This document shows, one piece after another, positions 27,201-36,570 of a DNA stretch of 64,000 nucleotides (position 1 is the first letter of the stretch; each line of letters begins with the position of its first letter). The translations under genes were made by a program, and so were the position numbers. A model generated the notes under the pieces. That model ran no database searches and had not been told where the DNA came from. It was given only the letters and a program-made list of their open reading frames with translations. Source of the DNA: Verrucomicrobiota bacterium (GTDB lineage Bacteria; Verrucomicrobiota; Verrucomicrobiia; Limisphaerales; BJHT01); NCBI GenBank assembly GCA_014193395.1, contig BJHT01000005.1:1-64000 (forward strand), written 5' to 3'.

Positions 27201-28220
27201 TCAGGGCTTCAACCACTCGTCGCGATGTTGCGCGACAAAGGCGTCGTCGTGGAGATGCGGATAGGCGCGATAGACGCGGTCGATCTCGGCGAGCTGGCCG
27301 GGGCTGAGGGTTTCGTGTTCGTCGAGGCACCAGAGGCCTTCGAGCAGGCCCTGGCGGCGCAGCACTTCATGCAGGCCGGCGATGCAACCGCGGAAACCAT
27401 TCGCGGCATCGAAGAAGGCGGCGTTGCTGTCGGTGACTTCGACGCCGAGGCGGAGGAGGTCGGGTGTGGCGTCGGCGCGGCGGCAGCGGTCGAGGAGTTC
27501 GACGGCGCGGCGGGTCCAGACGGACCAGTGACCGAGCAGCCCGCCGACGATGCGGCGCTCCTGGCCGGCGACGCGGTAGGGCGTGAGAAAATCGGCGACA
27601 ATGTTGTCGTCGTTGCCCGTGTAGAGCGCGAGGTCGTCGCGGCCGGCTTCGATCACGGCGCGGACGACGTCGAGCGTTTGGTAGCGGTTGAACGGGGCGA
27701 TCTTGATGGCGACGACGTTTTCAATTTCCGCAAAGCGTCGCCAGAACGCGTAGGGCAGCACGCGTCCGCCGACGCTGGGCTGGAGGTAAAAACCAACGAC
27801 CGGGATGATTTCCGCGACGGCACGGCAGTGGGCGACGAGGGCGTCTTCATCTGCGTCGCGCAACGCGCCGAGGCTGAGGAGCGCGGCGTGGTAGCCGAGT
27901 TCGCGCACGAGTTGCGCTTCGGCCACGGCTTGCGCAGTGCGGCCGCAGACGCCGGCGATGCGGACGAGCGGCTGGCGGGCGCGGGACATTTCCTCGGCGG
28001 CCAGCGCGAGAACGGGATGGAAGAGGCCGACCTTGGGATCGCGGATGGCGAATTGCGTGGTGTGAACGCCGACCGCGAGGCCGCCCACGCCCGCGGCGAG
28101 ATAGTAGCGCGTGAGCGCGCGCTGGCGGCGCTCGTCGAGACGACGCGCGGCGGTGAGCGCGAGGGGATGGGCGGGGATGACGAGGCCGTGCTGGAGGCGG
28201 GAGCGCAGGTCGGGGGTCAT
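27201..28220 (-). CDS. Dihydrodipicolinate synthase (DHDPS/NAL) family protein
   Basis: Class I aldolase-like TIM barrel; YYLAAGVGGLAVGVHTTQF, VVGFYLQPSVGG, VVAIKIAPFNRYQTLDVVRAV, LYTGNDD. Confidence 0.75.
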   Translation of the reverse strand: MTPDLRSRLQHGLVIPAHPLALTAARRLDERRQRALTRYYLAAGVGGLAVGVHTTQFAIRDPKVGLFHPVLALAAEEMSRARQPLVRIAGVCGRTAQAVAEAQLVRELGYHAALLSLGALRDADEDALVAHCRAVAEIIPVVGFYLQPSVGGRVLPYAFWRRFAEIENVVAIKIAPFNRYQTLDVVRAVIEAGRDDLALYTGNDDNIVADFLTPYRVAGQERRIVGGLLGHWSVWTRRAVELLDRCRRADATPDLLRLGVEVTDSNAAFFDAANGFRGCIAGLHEVLRRQGLLEGLWCLDEHETLSPGQLAEIDRVYRAYPHLHDDAFVAQHRDEWLKP

Positions 28221-28690
28221 AGTTTCATCGCGTAGTGAATCTGCCGGCCGGCCTCGACGAAGCCGCAGGACGGGTAAAGATGTTGGCCCACCGGATTGTT
28301 GACCATGGTCTCGATCATCGCGAAGGCCATGCCTTCGCGGCGGAAGTACTCGAGGGCGTGTTCGATGAGCTGGCGGCCGACGCCTTGACCGCGTGCGGCC
28401 TTGTCCACGGCGAGGTTGGGGATGCGCCCCTTGCGGCCCTCGCGGTCGAGGCGCGTGGAGATGTAACCGAGCACTTTCCCATCTTCCTCGGCGACCGCGA
28501 CGAAAACGCCGGTGGGATTGGCTTCGCAGTCTTCGTCCACATGGCGCGCCTTGCGCCAGCGCCAGTCGTGGCCGCCGACGATGCCGAGCTGCCGCTCGAC
28601 GTTTTGATCAATGGCAATGCCCTCGAAACCTTCGACGGTGATGCGGCGGAGTTCGGGGAGGTCAGCGGGTTGATAGAGTCGGATTTGCAT
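28217..28690 (-). CDS. GNAT family N-acetyltransferase
   Basis: NLAVDKAARGQGVGRQLIEHALEYFRREGMAFAMIETMVNNPVGQHLYPSCGF; 4-nt overlap with the DHDPS gene. Confidence 0.9.
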   Translation of the reverse strand: MQIRLYQPADLPELRRITVEGFEGIAIDQNVERQLGIVGGHDWRWRKARHVDEDCEANPTGVFVAVAEEDGKVLGYISTRLDREGRKGRIPNLAVDKAARGQGVGRQLIEHALEYFRREGMAFAMIETMVNNPVGQHLYPSCGFVEAGRQIHYAMKL

Positions 28691-28740
28691 GGTCAGGGCG
28701 AAGGCTGGCGAAGTTGGATGGGATCAGATGGGAGAAATTG

Positions 28741-29114
28741 AACCACGGATAAACACGGATGAAACCGGCACGGCGATGTCCGTCGCCGAACGCGCGGTGT
28801 TTGGAGTGCGGGGACTTGTCACCGCTTTGTCGAGGCGACTTGTCGCCGTCGAACAGCGGGAGGCGCGGATTTGGAATGGGGCGTTCACGGCTCGCGCCAG
28901 CGGTGGCGCGCCGGCAAGAAGGGAGCCGGTCGGCAAGTTTGACGGCGACAAGTCGCCTGCGCAAAAGCGGTGACAAGTCACCGCACTCCAAAACGACCGG
29001 GCAGGCGCGCTGTGCGACATAGTCGTCGGCGACCCGGCTTGTGTTGCGGAACGGAAGGTCGGCGTCGCGCACCCTCTTTCCCATCCGTGTGCATCCGTGC
29101 ACATCCGTGGTTTT
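28741..29114. repeat. Inverted-repeat element of the ccacggat/acacggat type containing a second nested inverted repeat (28800-28992)
   Basis: aaccacggataaacacggatg at 28741 and catccgtgtgcatccgtgcacatccgtggtttt at 29082-29114; nested arms tttggagtgcggggacttgtcaccgctttg (28800) and its counterpart ending at 28992. Confidence 0.8.
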
Positions 29115-29151
29115 CCAATTCCCATTCCCATTTTCATTTCGGAGTTCGCGA

Positions 29152-30180
29152 TCAGAAGCGGCCGTCGGTGGTTTCAAAATGCGTGGGCTTGCCAAGGGTC
29201 GCGCCGCCTTGGCGGACCCATTGGGCGGTGGCGTCGATCATTTCTTCGAGCGAGACAATGGGCGGGCCGAAGAGCGCGTAAGAGCGCGTCGCATCCCAGC
29301 TCCACACGGTCGCGCCTTCGTGCTCGGCGATGATCGGCGCGCGCCCGAACAGATCGCCGAAGCGCTGCGCGAGCCAGCGGATGGACACGCGCTGGAGGCC
29401 GGTGACGTTCAACGCGAGCGGCGGCGTGGCGGCGTGCGCGAGGCACTGGATGGCGCGGGCGTTCGCATCGCCCTGCCAGATGACATTGGCCGCACCCATC
29501 GTGACATCGACGGGCTGGCCGCGGGCGACCTTGTTCGCCACGTCGCAGAGCACGCCGTAGCGGAGATCAATCGCGTAGCAGAGGCGGAAGAGGAGCGTGG
29601 GCGTGCCGTTCTGTTTGGCGAAATGGGTGAAGACACGCTCGCGGCCGACACACGAGTTGGCGTATTCGCCGGGCGGACCGAGCGCGTCATTTTCATGCGA
29701 GCCGGGGCCATCCGCGCGGACGAGGGGATAAACGCAGCCGGTGGAAAACACGACGATGCGCGAGCGGGCGAAGCGCTCGGCCACGATGGCGGGGACGAGC
29801 GTGTTCATCACCCACGTCAGTTCGGGCGCCTCGCTGGTGCCGAATTTTTGACCGGCCATGAAAATGACATTGGGCGCGTCGGGGAGCGCCTGGACGGCGG
29901 CGCGATCGAGCAGGTCGCACGCGATGGTTTGCACGCCGTGGCGCTGGAGTTCCGCGGCGGCGGCGGCTGATGAAAAGCGCGAGACGGCGAAGACGCGCCG
30001 GTCGCGGCGGCCGATTTCATCAAGGCCGCGGCGCACCATGCGGGCGAGCGTCGGACCCATCTTGCCGCCCGCGCCGAGAACCAGCACATCGCCGTCGAGC
30101 GCGCGGAGCGTGGCGAGCACGCCGGGCGTGGGGAGGCTGAGCTGGTCGTCGAGATCGGCGAGGGTCAGGAGCGGTTTCAT
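29152..30180 (-). CDS. NAD-dependent epimerase/dehydratase family protein
   Basis: DVLVLGAGGKMGPTLARMV Rossmann motif; NVIFMAGQKFGTS; RIVVFSTGCVYPLV. Confidence 0.85.
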   Translation of the reverse strand: MKPLLTLADLDDQLSLPTPGVLATLRALDGDVLVLGAGGKMGPTLARMVRRGLDEIGRRDRRVFAVSRFSSAAAAAELQRHGVQTIACDLLDRAAVQALPDAPNVIFMAGQKFGTSEAPELTWVMNTLVPAIVAERFARSRIVVFSTGCVYPLVRADGPGSHENDALGPPGEYANSCVGRERVFTHFAKQNGTPTLLFRLCYAIDLRYGVLCDVANKVARGQPVDVTMGAANVIWQGDANARAIQCLAHAATPPLALNVTGLQRVSIRWLAQRFGDLFGRAPIIAEHEGATVWSWDATRSYALFGPPIVSLEEMIDATAQWVRQGGATLGKPTHFETTDGRF

Positions 30181-30222
30181 GCAGTGGCAGTCGTGTCGGT
30201 GATGGCGGTGATGGCGACGAGA

Positions 30223-31236
30223 TTACTTGGCCGCGCGCACGGGACGCAACGGCGGCAGCGCGATCAGCTTCTTTTCATCCGCCGCCTCACGCGCCCGCAG
30301 CACGACCTCGGTGATGTAGAAGCTGTCGTCCGCCGTGATGCGCGGGGGGCGGCCGCCGCGGAGGAATTTCACGAACTCGACGAAGATGTTCTCGGTAGTC
30401 TCAAACGGAATGCGTTCGGTCCCGGCCTCGGTGACGAGCGTGATGGCGTCGTCGCCTTCATTCACTTCGACCACGCCCTTGGTGCCGGTGACCCGCAGGC
30501 GGTCATCGCCGTGCGTGGCAGCCTGGACGGGGCGCAGATAATCCAAACGGGCCGTGACGGACGCGCCGTTGGATAACTCCGCGAGGATCGACGCCTGATC
30601 CTCGGTCTCGCCGAATTCGGGCCGGCCACTGCGCCCATGGAACGCCGCGACGTGCGTGAAATCGAGGCCCGTGACCCAGCGGATGATGTCGAGCGAATGA
30701 ATGCCGATGTAAGGGATCGTGCCGCCGAGCCGCGCGCGGCTCTGCAGCCACGCGGGTCGCTCGCCCCATTTGTAAGACTTCTGCGTCGCCACCTGCGAGA
30801 CCGTGCCGATGCCACCGCGCTGGATGATTTCGCGGACGCGCGCGTATTTGGGCTGATGACGCAGTTCGAGGAGCATGGTGAGCTGCGACTTGGATTTCGC
30901 GAACGCGGCGCGCAGACGCTCGAGATCGGCCAGCGTGGTGACGAGGGGCTTTTCGGAAATGATGTGAACGCCGCGTTCGAGCAGCGCGAGCAACTGCTCG
31001 AGGCGCATCCCGCTCTCGTCGGCGACGCAGCAGACATCGGGCAACGTATGTTCGAGGACGTGTCGCCATTCCGCGTAGGCCTGCGCGGCGTGGGACTGCG
31101 GGAGGCGTTTCAGGAAGGCCTCGGCGGCTTTGAGATTGTTGTCGGACACCGCGACAACCTCGACATCGCCGAGCAGCTTCGCCCCCGCGACGATGGCGGT
31201 GACGTGGCCTTTGAGTCCGAGCAATGCGAGTTTCAT
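30223..31236 (-). CDS. Gfo/Idh/MocA family oxidoreductase
   Basis: VEVVAVSDNNLKAAEAFLKRLP; ISEKPLVTTLADLERL; GTIPYIGIHSLDIIRWVTG. Confidence 0.9.
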   Translation of the reverse strand: MKLALLGLKGHVTAIVAGAKLLGDVEVVAVSDNNLKAAEAFLKRLPQSHAAQAYAEWRHVLEHTLPDVCCVADESGMRLEQLLALLERGVHIISEKPLVTTLADLERLRAAFAKSKSQLTMLLELRHQPKYARVREIIQRGGIGTVSQVATQKSYKWGERPAWLQSRARLGGTIPYIGIHSLDIIRWVTGLDFTHVAAFHGRSGRPEFGETEDQASILAELSNGASVTARLDYLRPVQAATHGDDRLRVTGTKGVVEVNEGDDAITLVTEAGTERIPFETTENIFVEFVKFLRGGRPPRITADDSFYITEVVLRAREAADEKKLIALPPLRPVRAAK

Positions 31237-31528
31237 CGGTGGGTGACAGGTTTCATGCGGCGGTTTTTGTGGTGCGATGGATAAGACACGGACGCGCGTT
31301 GGTTTTCAACCGCGCGACGGGCGGGGGAAAATGGCAGAAAAATAGGGGGCAGAAAAATGGCGTGGGGAGCGGGTTGTTCGTCCGCGGGGACCGGCGTGAG
31401 TTCTTCGGGCTGTCTGGAAACGTCGGCCCGCGCAACAACCACCGGGCACCCAAGCCCCCGCCTCCGGCGGCTACCGCGACCGGGCCAACGCGTGTTTGCC
31501 AACCTGAATCTGACCCCCAATCCCCGAA

Positions 31529-31622
31529 GCGGAATGGGCAAAGGAATGGAGGCAAAGGAATGAAGACAAGAAGTCGCCACGTCCCCATTCCTTTGCCTCC
31601 ATTCCTTTGCCCACAATTCCGC
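31529..31622. repeat. Inverted repeat element
   Basis: gcggaatgggcaaaggaatggaggcaaaggaatg (31529-31562) and cattcctttgcctccattcctttgcccacaattccgc (31586-31622). Confidence 0.85.
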
Positions 31623-31672
31623 TGCCCCATTCCCGTGCGCCCATCGGCAGCGCGCCGCGGGGGTTTTTCCAG

Positions 31673-31795
31673 AGCGCGGCTATGTGCGGAGCGCCAGCCG
31701 CAGCAAGTGGTCCGCACTGGACGCCGCGGAATCCAACGGGTGCCCGCGAGGTTCCGGGGCCGCTGCGGCTGGTCCTCGGCGGACACAGCCGCGCT
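31673..31795. repeat. Inverted repeat element
   Basis: gagcgcggctatgtgcggagcgccagccgcagc and gccgctgcggctggtcctcggcggacacagccgcgctc, imperfect long arms. Confidence 0.65.
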
Positions 31796-31809
31796 CCTCG
31801 GGTTGCGGC

Positions 31810-32583
31810 TCACGCGTGCATCACCTGGCCGCCGCCGAGGTTGAGGGTCTGGCCGGTGATGTTTTGCGCGTGATCGGAGGCGAGGAAGACCGCCATGGCG
31901 GCCATTTCCGCCGGCGTCTGCCAGCGGCCGAGCGGGGACACTTTGCGGATTTTTTCCTCGGCCCAGGTCGCGTAGTCCTGCCGCTCGGCGGGCGCGAGGC
32001 GCGCCTGACCGGCCTGCCAGACGGATTGATTCAACTCGGTTTTTACCATGCCCGGCGAGAGCGCGTTCACGCGGATGCCGTGGGGCGCGAGGTCTTTGGC
32101 GGCGCACTGCATGAAGTTGATGAGTCCCGCCTTGGCCGCACTGTAGGGCGGGTCGGTCTGCGAGCCGATCTGGCCGGCGACGGAGACGAGAAACAGAAGC
32201 GAACCTTTCCGTCGCGTGATGAGTTTCGGGGCGAAGGCGTGCGCCACATTCACCGCGCCGAGGAGATTGATCTCCAACACGCGCGGCCAGTCGCCCGGCT
32301 CGAGATTCCAGAAGGGAAAACCGAATTTCCCCGAGCCAACACCGACCGAATAAACAACGTGATCAACCTCACCGAGCCCCGCGGCGAACGCGCGCACCTG
32401 CTCATACGAGGTGACATCGCCCGTCACGATGGTCGTGCCCGCGGACGGCGTGGCGGGGTCGGGCTTGCGGTCGAAGCCGTGGACGCGGCAGCCCTCGGCG
32501 ACAAACTCGTCCGCGATCGCCCGCCCGATGCCGCGCGCTGCGCCGAACACGGCGACCGTTTGATTGGCGAGATTCAGTTGCAT
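31810..32583 (-). CDS. Short-chain dehydrogenase/reductase (SDR)
   Basis: VAVFGAARGIGRAIADEF; YSAAKAGLINFMQCAAKDLAPHGIRVNALSPGMVKT; ITGQTLNLGGGQVMHA. Confidence 0.93.
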   Translation of the reverse strand: MQLNLANQTVAVFGAARGIGRAIADEFVAEGCRVHGFDRKPDPATPSAGTTIVTGDVTSYEQVRAFAAGLGEVDHVVYSVGVGSGKFGFPFWNLEPGDWPRVLEINLLGAVNVAHAFAPKLITRRKGSLLFLVSVAGQIGSQTDPPYSAAKAGLINFMQCAAKDLAPHGIRVNALSPGMVKTELNQSVWQAGQARLAPAERQDYATWAEEKIRKVSPLGRWQTPAEMAAMAVFLASDHAQNITGQTLNLGGGQVMHA

Positions 32584-32638
32584 GGCGCGGGACTGTCACA
32601 GTCGCGCGGCAGGCAGGCAAGGCGCGCGGCGTTGACGC

Positions 32639-32823
32639 CCCTTGTAGGAGTCGAGGTAACGAGACTCTAACCTCCTTCCGCGAACGGTCCGCCCAGACGC
32701 ACCCCACGCCCGTCTTGAAACCAGGTTCCGGTCCCACGCGCCTTACCCAAGTCAGTCTTCGAGACTCAGTCCGCCGCTCGCACAGAAAAGGTCAGAGTCT
32801 CGTTACCTCGACTCCTACAAGGG
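32639..32823. repeat. 185-bp MITE-like element with perfect 30-bp terminal inverted repeats
   Basis: cccttgtaggagtcgaggtaacgagactct (32639-32668) and exact reverse complement agagtctcgttacctcgactcctacaaggg (32794-32823). Confidence 0.9.
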
Positions 32824-33086
32824 TGGGCGGGGAGCGCGGTGCGAACGGAATGCGGTGGTGACTTTGGCGAGAGGCCCCGGGAAGATCGGCAGCACTCGAT
32901 TCCACTGTTGCTCCGCTTTCCAACACATGAACTGCCGCGCCTTCCTCGCCACGCTGCCCGTGCTGACCGCGCTCATGGCGGCGCGCCAGGCGCTCGCCGC
33001 GTAGGGGGATAAACGGAACGCGTAACCATCCGAACTCCACTGGAAATAACCGCCCCGCCACCATCCCCTGCCCTGCCGAAAAAACC

Positions 33087-34400
33087 ATGAGCGCCATCTC
33101 CCCATCGCAACCAGTTCACGCCCGGATTTCCGGCGCATCGTGGGCCATCCTCGCCCTGATGGTCGTGTCGGTGGCGATCAACTACATCGACCGCACGAGC
33201 CTCTCGACAGCCGCGCCGTTGCTGGTGCGCGAGCCGGAGATGGAGATTTCGGCTGCGAAGCTGGGCGTGCTGCTGTCCGCGTTTTTCTGGACCTACTCGT
33301 TTCTGCAACTCGCTTCCGGCTGGCTGGTGGATCGCTACGGCGTGCGCTGGGTGATGGCGATCGGCTTCATCGTCTGGTCGCTGGCCACGGCGGCGACGGG
33401 TTTGGTGTACGGGTTCTCCGCGTTGCTCGCGCTGCGCCTGCTGCTCGGGGCCGGCGAATCCGTGGCGTATCCGTGTTACTCAAAAATCATCGCCGGCAAT
33501 TTCGCCGAGCATCAGCGCGGACTCGCGAACTCGCTGATCGACGCGGGCACCAAATTCGGCCCGGCGCTGGGCATTCTCGGCGGCGGAATACTCATGGATC
33601 GCTACGGCTGGCGGCCGGTCTTCCTCGTGCTGGGACTGGGCAGCCTGCTGTGGCTGCCGGCGTGGTTTAAGTGGATGCCGAGCGGCCACGCGGCGACGCA
33701 GACGACCCCGAGCGGCGGCCCCGGCTTCGCGGAAATCTGCGCGCAACGGCAGGCGTGGGCGACGTTCATCGGGCACTTCAGCGGCAATTATCTCTGGTAT
33801 TTTCTGATCACCTGGCTGCCCTCCTATCTGGTGAAAGAGCGCGGTTTCACCATGTCCCACATGGCTTACGTCGGCGCGCTGGCGTTTTGCGTGACGGGCA
33901 TCTCGACCATCATCACGGGCACGATCGCGGACCGGGCGATCACACGCGGCGCGACGCCCACGCGGGTGCGCAAGACCTGCGTGATCCTCGGCCTCGGGCT
34001 GGCGACCTCGGTGGTGACGGTGACGATGGTGGAAGGCACGCAGGCGTCGATGGCGTGCCTGATGTTTGCGTGCATCGCGCACGGAATCTTCGCCTCCAGC
34101 CACTGGGCGATTGCGCAGACCATCGCGGGGCCGGTGGCGGCGGGGAAATGGACGGGGATGCAGAACTGTCTCGCCAACATGGCGGGCGTGGCGGCCCCGG
34201 CGATCACGGGCTTCGTGGTGGACCGCACCGGCCAGTTTTTCTGGGCCTTCGCCGTGTGCTCGGCGGTGGTGCTGACCGGTGCCGCGGCTTACGCGTTCCT
34301 GCTGGGGCCGGTGGTGCAACGGGTGTGGGCGTCGCAGGAGAGCAGCGAGCCGCGGCGTTTCGAGGCCGGAAACGAACAAACGGAAAATGGCAAATTATGA
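33087..34400 (+). CDS. MFS transporter, anion:cation symporter/hexuronate-type
   Basis: INYIDRTSLSTAAPLL, GVLLSAFFWTYSFLQLASGWLVDRYGVRWVM, multiple TM segments; ExuT/ACS-like motifs. Confidence 0.88.
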   Translation: MSAISPSQPVHARISGASWAILALMVVSVAINYIDRTSLSTAAPLLVREPEMEISAAKLGVLLSAFFWTYSFLQLASGWLVDRYGVRWVMAIGFIVWSLATAATGLVYGFSALLALRLLLGAGESVAYPCYSKIIAGNFAEHQRGLANSLIDAGTKFGPALGILGGGILMDRYGWRPVFLVLGLGSLLWLPAWFKWMPSGHAATQTTPSGGPGFAEICAQRQAWATFIGHFSGNYLWYFLITWLPSYLVKERGFTMSHMAYVGALAFCVTGISTIITGTIADRAITRGATPTRVRKTCVILGLGLATSVVTVTMVEGTQASMACLMFACIAHGIFASSHWAIAQTIAGPVAAGKWTGMQNCLANMAGVAAPAITGFVVDRTGQFFWAFAVCSAVVLTGAAAYAFLLGPVVQRVWASQESSEPRRFEAGNEQTENGKL

Positions 34401-34423
34401 ACCGAAAATGGGCGGGGGAGGTA

Positions 34424-34562
34424 AACCACGAAAAACACGAAAGACACGAAAACAAAGAGCGTCGGCGTGTCTGATTCCGCTCCACACATCGCGCCTGCTC
34501 GAAACAAAATCTCGATACCGAGAAGCTTTCCCCTTTTCGTGTCGTTCGTGTCTTTCGTGGTT
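34424..34562. repeat. Inverted repeat element of the cacgaaa type
   Basis: aaccacgaaaaacacgaaagacacgaaaa (34424-34452) and ttttcgtgtcgttcgtgtctttcgtggtt (34534-34562). Confidence 0.85.
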
Positions 34563-34582
34563 CCAACTCCGTTTTTGAAAAA

Positions 34583-35266
34583 ATGAAAATTACAACCCAC
34601 TCCAAGTCCCCGTCCGCGGCAGTCGTCGCCTCAACGTTTCGACGCCGCTTTCTGAATTTCGCTTTTGTTTTCGGTCTCGCCGCCGTCTTCGCCGCCGTGG
34701 CGATCGGCCGTGCCCAGGAGGCCAAGTTGCTCCTGCACGAGCGTCCGCTGCCGGCGATTGCCGCGCCGGATTTCAAGGGGCCGCTCGACGCGAGCTTCAG
34801 CGTCGCCAAAGGGAAATGGACGCCGCAGGACGGCGTGCTGCGCGTGCTCGATCTCCCGGAGGAAAAGCACATCCCGGTCCTGCATCACAACGTCGGGCTG
34901 GCGGCCGCGGTGATCGAAGTGGAGTTCCTGATCGAGGGTCCCGGCAGTTTCCTGGTGGGTTGCGATGCGGACAAACACGTCGGCCGCGTGGTCGTGACGC
35001 CGACGGCCCTGGGCATCGCGGAAGATTCCGTGAAGCCCTCGCACACCATCGCGCGGCTGCCGCTGCCAGTGAAACCCGGCGAGTGGCATCGCCTGCGCGT
35101 GGAGTGGAAGGGCGACCAGATGGCGGCGAATCTCGACGGCCACGAACTGCGCGCCCAGCACGCGTTCCTCGCCACGCCCAAGGCCCGGAGCTGGCTGGCC
35201 GCCGGCAAATCCGTCCAGGTGCGCAATCTCAAGATCAGTGGCGAAAAGACACCCGCGAAACCGTAG
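34583..35266 (+). CDS. Secreted DUF1080/LamG-like (concanavalin-type) protein
   Basis: DASFSVAKGKWTPQDGVLRV and LPVKPGEWHRLRVEWKGDQMAANLDGHEL; VQVRNLKISGEK ending typical of DUF1080-like proteins. Confidence 0.55.
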   Translation: MKITTHSKSPSAAVVASTFRRRFLNFAFVFGLAAVFAAVAIGRAQEAKLLLHERPLPAIAAPDFKGPLDASFSVAKGKWTPQDGVLRVLDLPEEKHIPVLHHNVGLAAAVIEVEFLIEGPGSFLVGCDADKHVGRVVVTPTALGIAEDSVKPSHTIARLPLPVKPGEWHRLRVEWKGDQMAANLDGHELRAQHAFLATPKARSWLAAGKSVQVRNLKISGEKTPAKP

Positions 35267-35481
35267 GCGGAGGTTTCACCAAGAACCGACACGGATGGAC
35301 ACGGATAGGGCCGAGGATTCGTACCATCCAGTGTTCGCCGGCCGAGTGACGGACTGGAGGCTGGTTTCCTCCCGTTTTTATCGCGTCGTGCCGGAGGCGC
35401 GAAGCGGAGTTAGCCGCGGGCTGAGCACCACTGGCTGCCAGCCTGCGCTTCGGCGAAAAGCGCCACGCCCCGCGCTTCTTT

Positions 35482-36570
35482 TCACTTCCCCTTCAGCGGC
35501 AGCGCCACGACGGCCTTGCGCCGGTGGGATTCGTAGATCGCGGAAAACATCTCGACCACGGCGCGCCCGTCTTCGCCGGTCACCAGCGGCGGGCGGGCCT
35601 CGCGGATGGCGCATAGAAAATCCTGAATTTGCAGCGCGTGATAATGCGCGACGGCGTCGATGACTCCGAAGTGCGCGCGGTCGGTGGCCTGAAATTCCGA
35701 CAGCAGATGCTCCTCACCGGGGATGGTCCAGAGGTCGTTGAGGGGCGGCTCGGCGATTTTGGAAACGCCCGCGATGAAGGTCGCACCGCGGTCGGTCTCG
35801 ACGCCGACGGACGCGCCGTTCGCCCCGTGGATATGAACTTTGGTGAAGATCCCCGGCCGCTGCGACAAGCTGGTGACAATCGAGCCGAGGCCGCCGTTGC
35901 GGAAGGTGAGCGTCGCCACCGCGGTGTCATCCACCTCGATGGAGGGATGATTCAGATTGCTCCAGCGGCCGCTGATTTCCGCCACGTCGCCCATGAACCA
36001 GCGCAGCAGATCGAGCTGATGCGGGGACTGATTGACCAGCACGCCGCCGCCTTCGGTCGCCCATTTTCCGCGCCACGGATCGGACTCGTAATAGGCCTGG
36101 TCGCGCCAGCTAAACATCTGAAACACGCCGAGCACCGGACGGCCAATCTTCCCGGCGGCGATGGCGGCCTTCATGCGCAGCACCGGCTCGTAGAAACGCC
36201 GCTGGCTCATCACGCCGAGGGTCACGCCGGATTTTTGCGCCGCACCGAGCATCGCATCGCAGTCGGCGAGGCTCGCGGCCATCGGTTTCTCCACCATCAC
36301 ATGCAGTCCTGCCTGTGCGGCCAGCACGGCGCTCTCGGCGTGCAGCGGGTGCGGCGTGCAGATGAACACGGCCTCCGCGCCGGATTCCCGGAGCATCGTC
36401 GGCGGGTCGCGAAAGGCGCGTCCGCCATGCCGTGCGGCGAAAGCTTCCGCGCGGTCGAGACTCGGATCGCACACCGCGACCAGCTTCGACTCGGGCAACG
36501 CCGCCAGTGCGGCCGCGTGGAGGCCGCCGACTTTTCCGCAACCCACCAGTGCGGTGCGAACGGGTTTCAT
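35482..36570 (-). CDS. Gfo/Idh/MocA family oxidoreductase
   Basis: TALVGCGKVGGLHAAALAALPESKLVAVCDPSLDRAEAFAARHG; HVMVEKPMAASLADCDAML. Confidence 0.93.
   Translation of the reverse strand: MKPVRTALVGCGKVGGLHAAALAALPESKLVAVCDPSLDRAEAFAARHGGRAFRDPPTMLRESGAEAVFICTPHPLHAESAVLAAQAGLHVMVEKPMAASLADCDAMLGAAQKSGVTLGVMSQRRFYEPVLRMKAAIAAGKIGRPVLGVFQMFSWRDQAYYESDPWRGKWATEGGGVLVNQSPHQLDLLRWFMGDVAEISGRWSNLNHPSIEVDDTAVATLTFRNGGLGSIVTSLSQRPGIFTKVHIHGANGASVGVETDRGATFIAGVSKIAEPPLNDLWTIPGEEHLLSEFQATDRAHFGVIDAVAHYHALQIQDFLCAIREARPPLVTGEDGRAVVEMFSAIYESHRRKAVVALPLKGK

Noticed and set aside
28662-29195. 177-aa minus ORF and other ORFs across the nested inverted repeats
   Set aside because: They translate palindromic repeat DNA; no domain and no conserved features.
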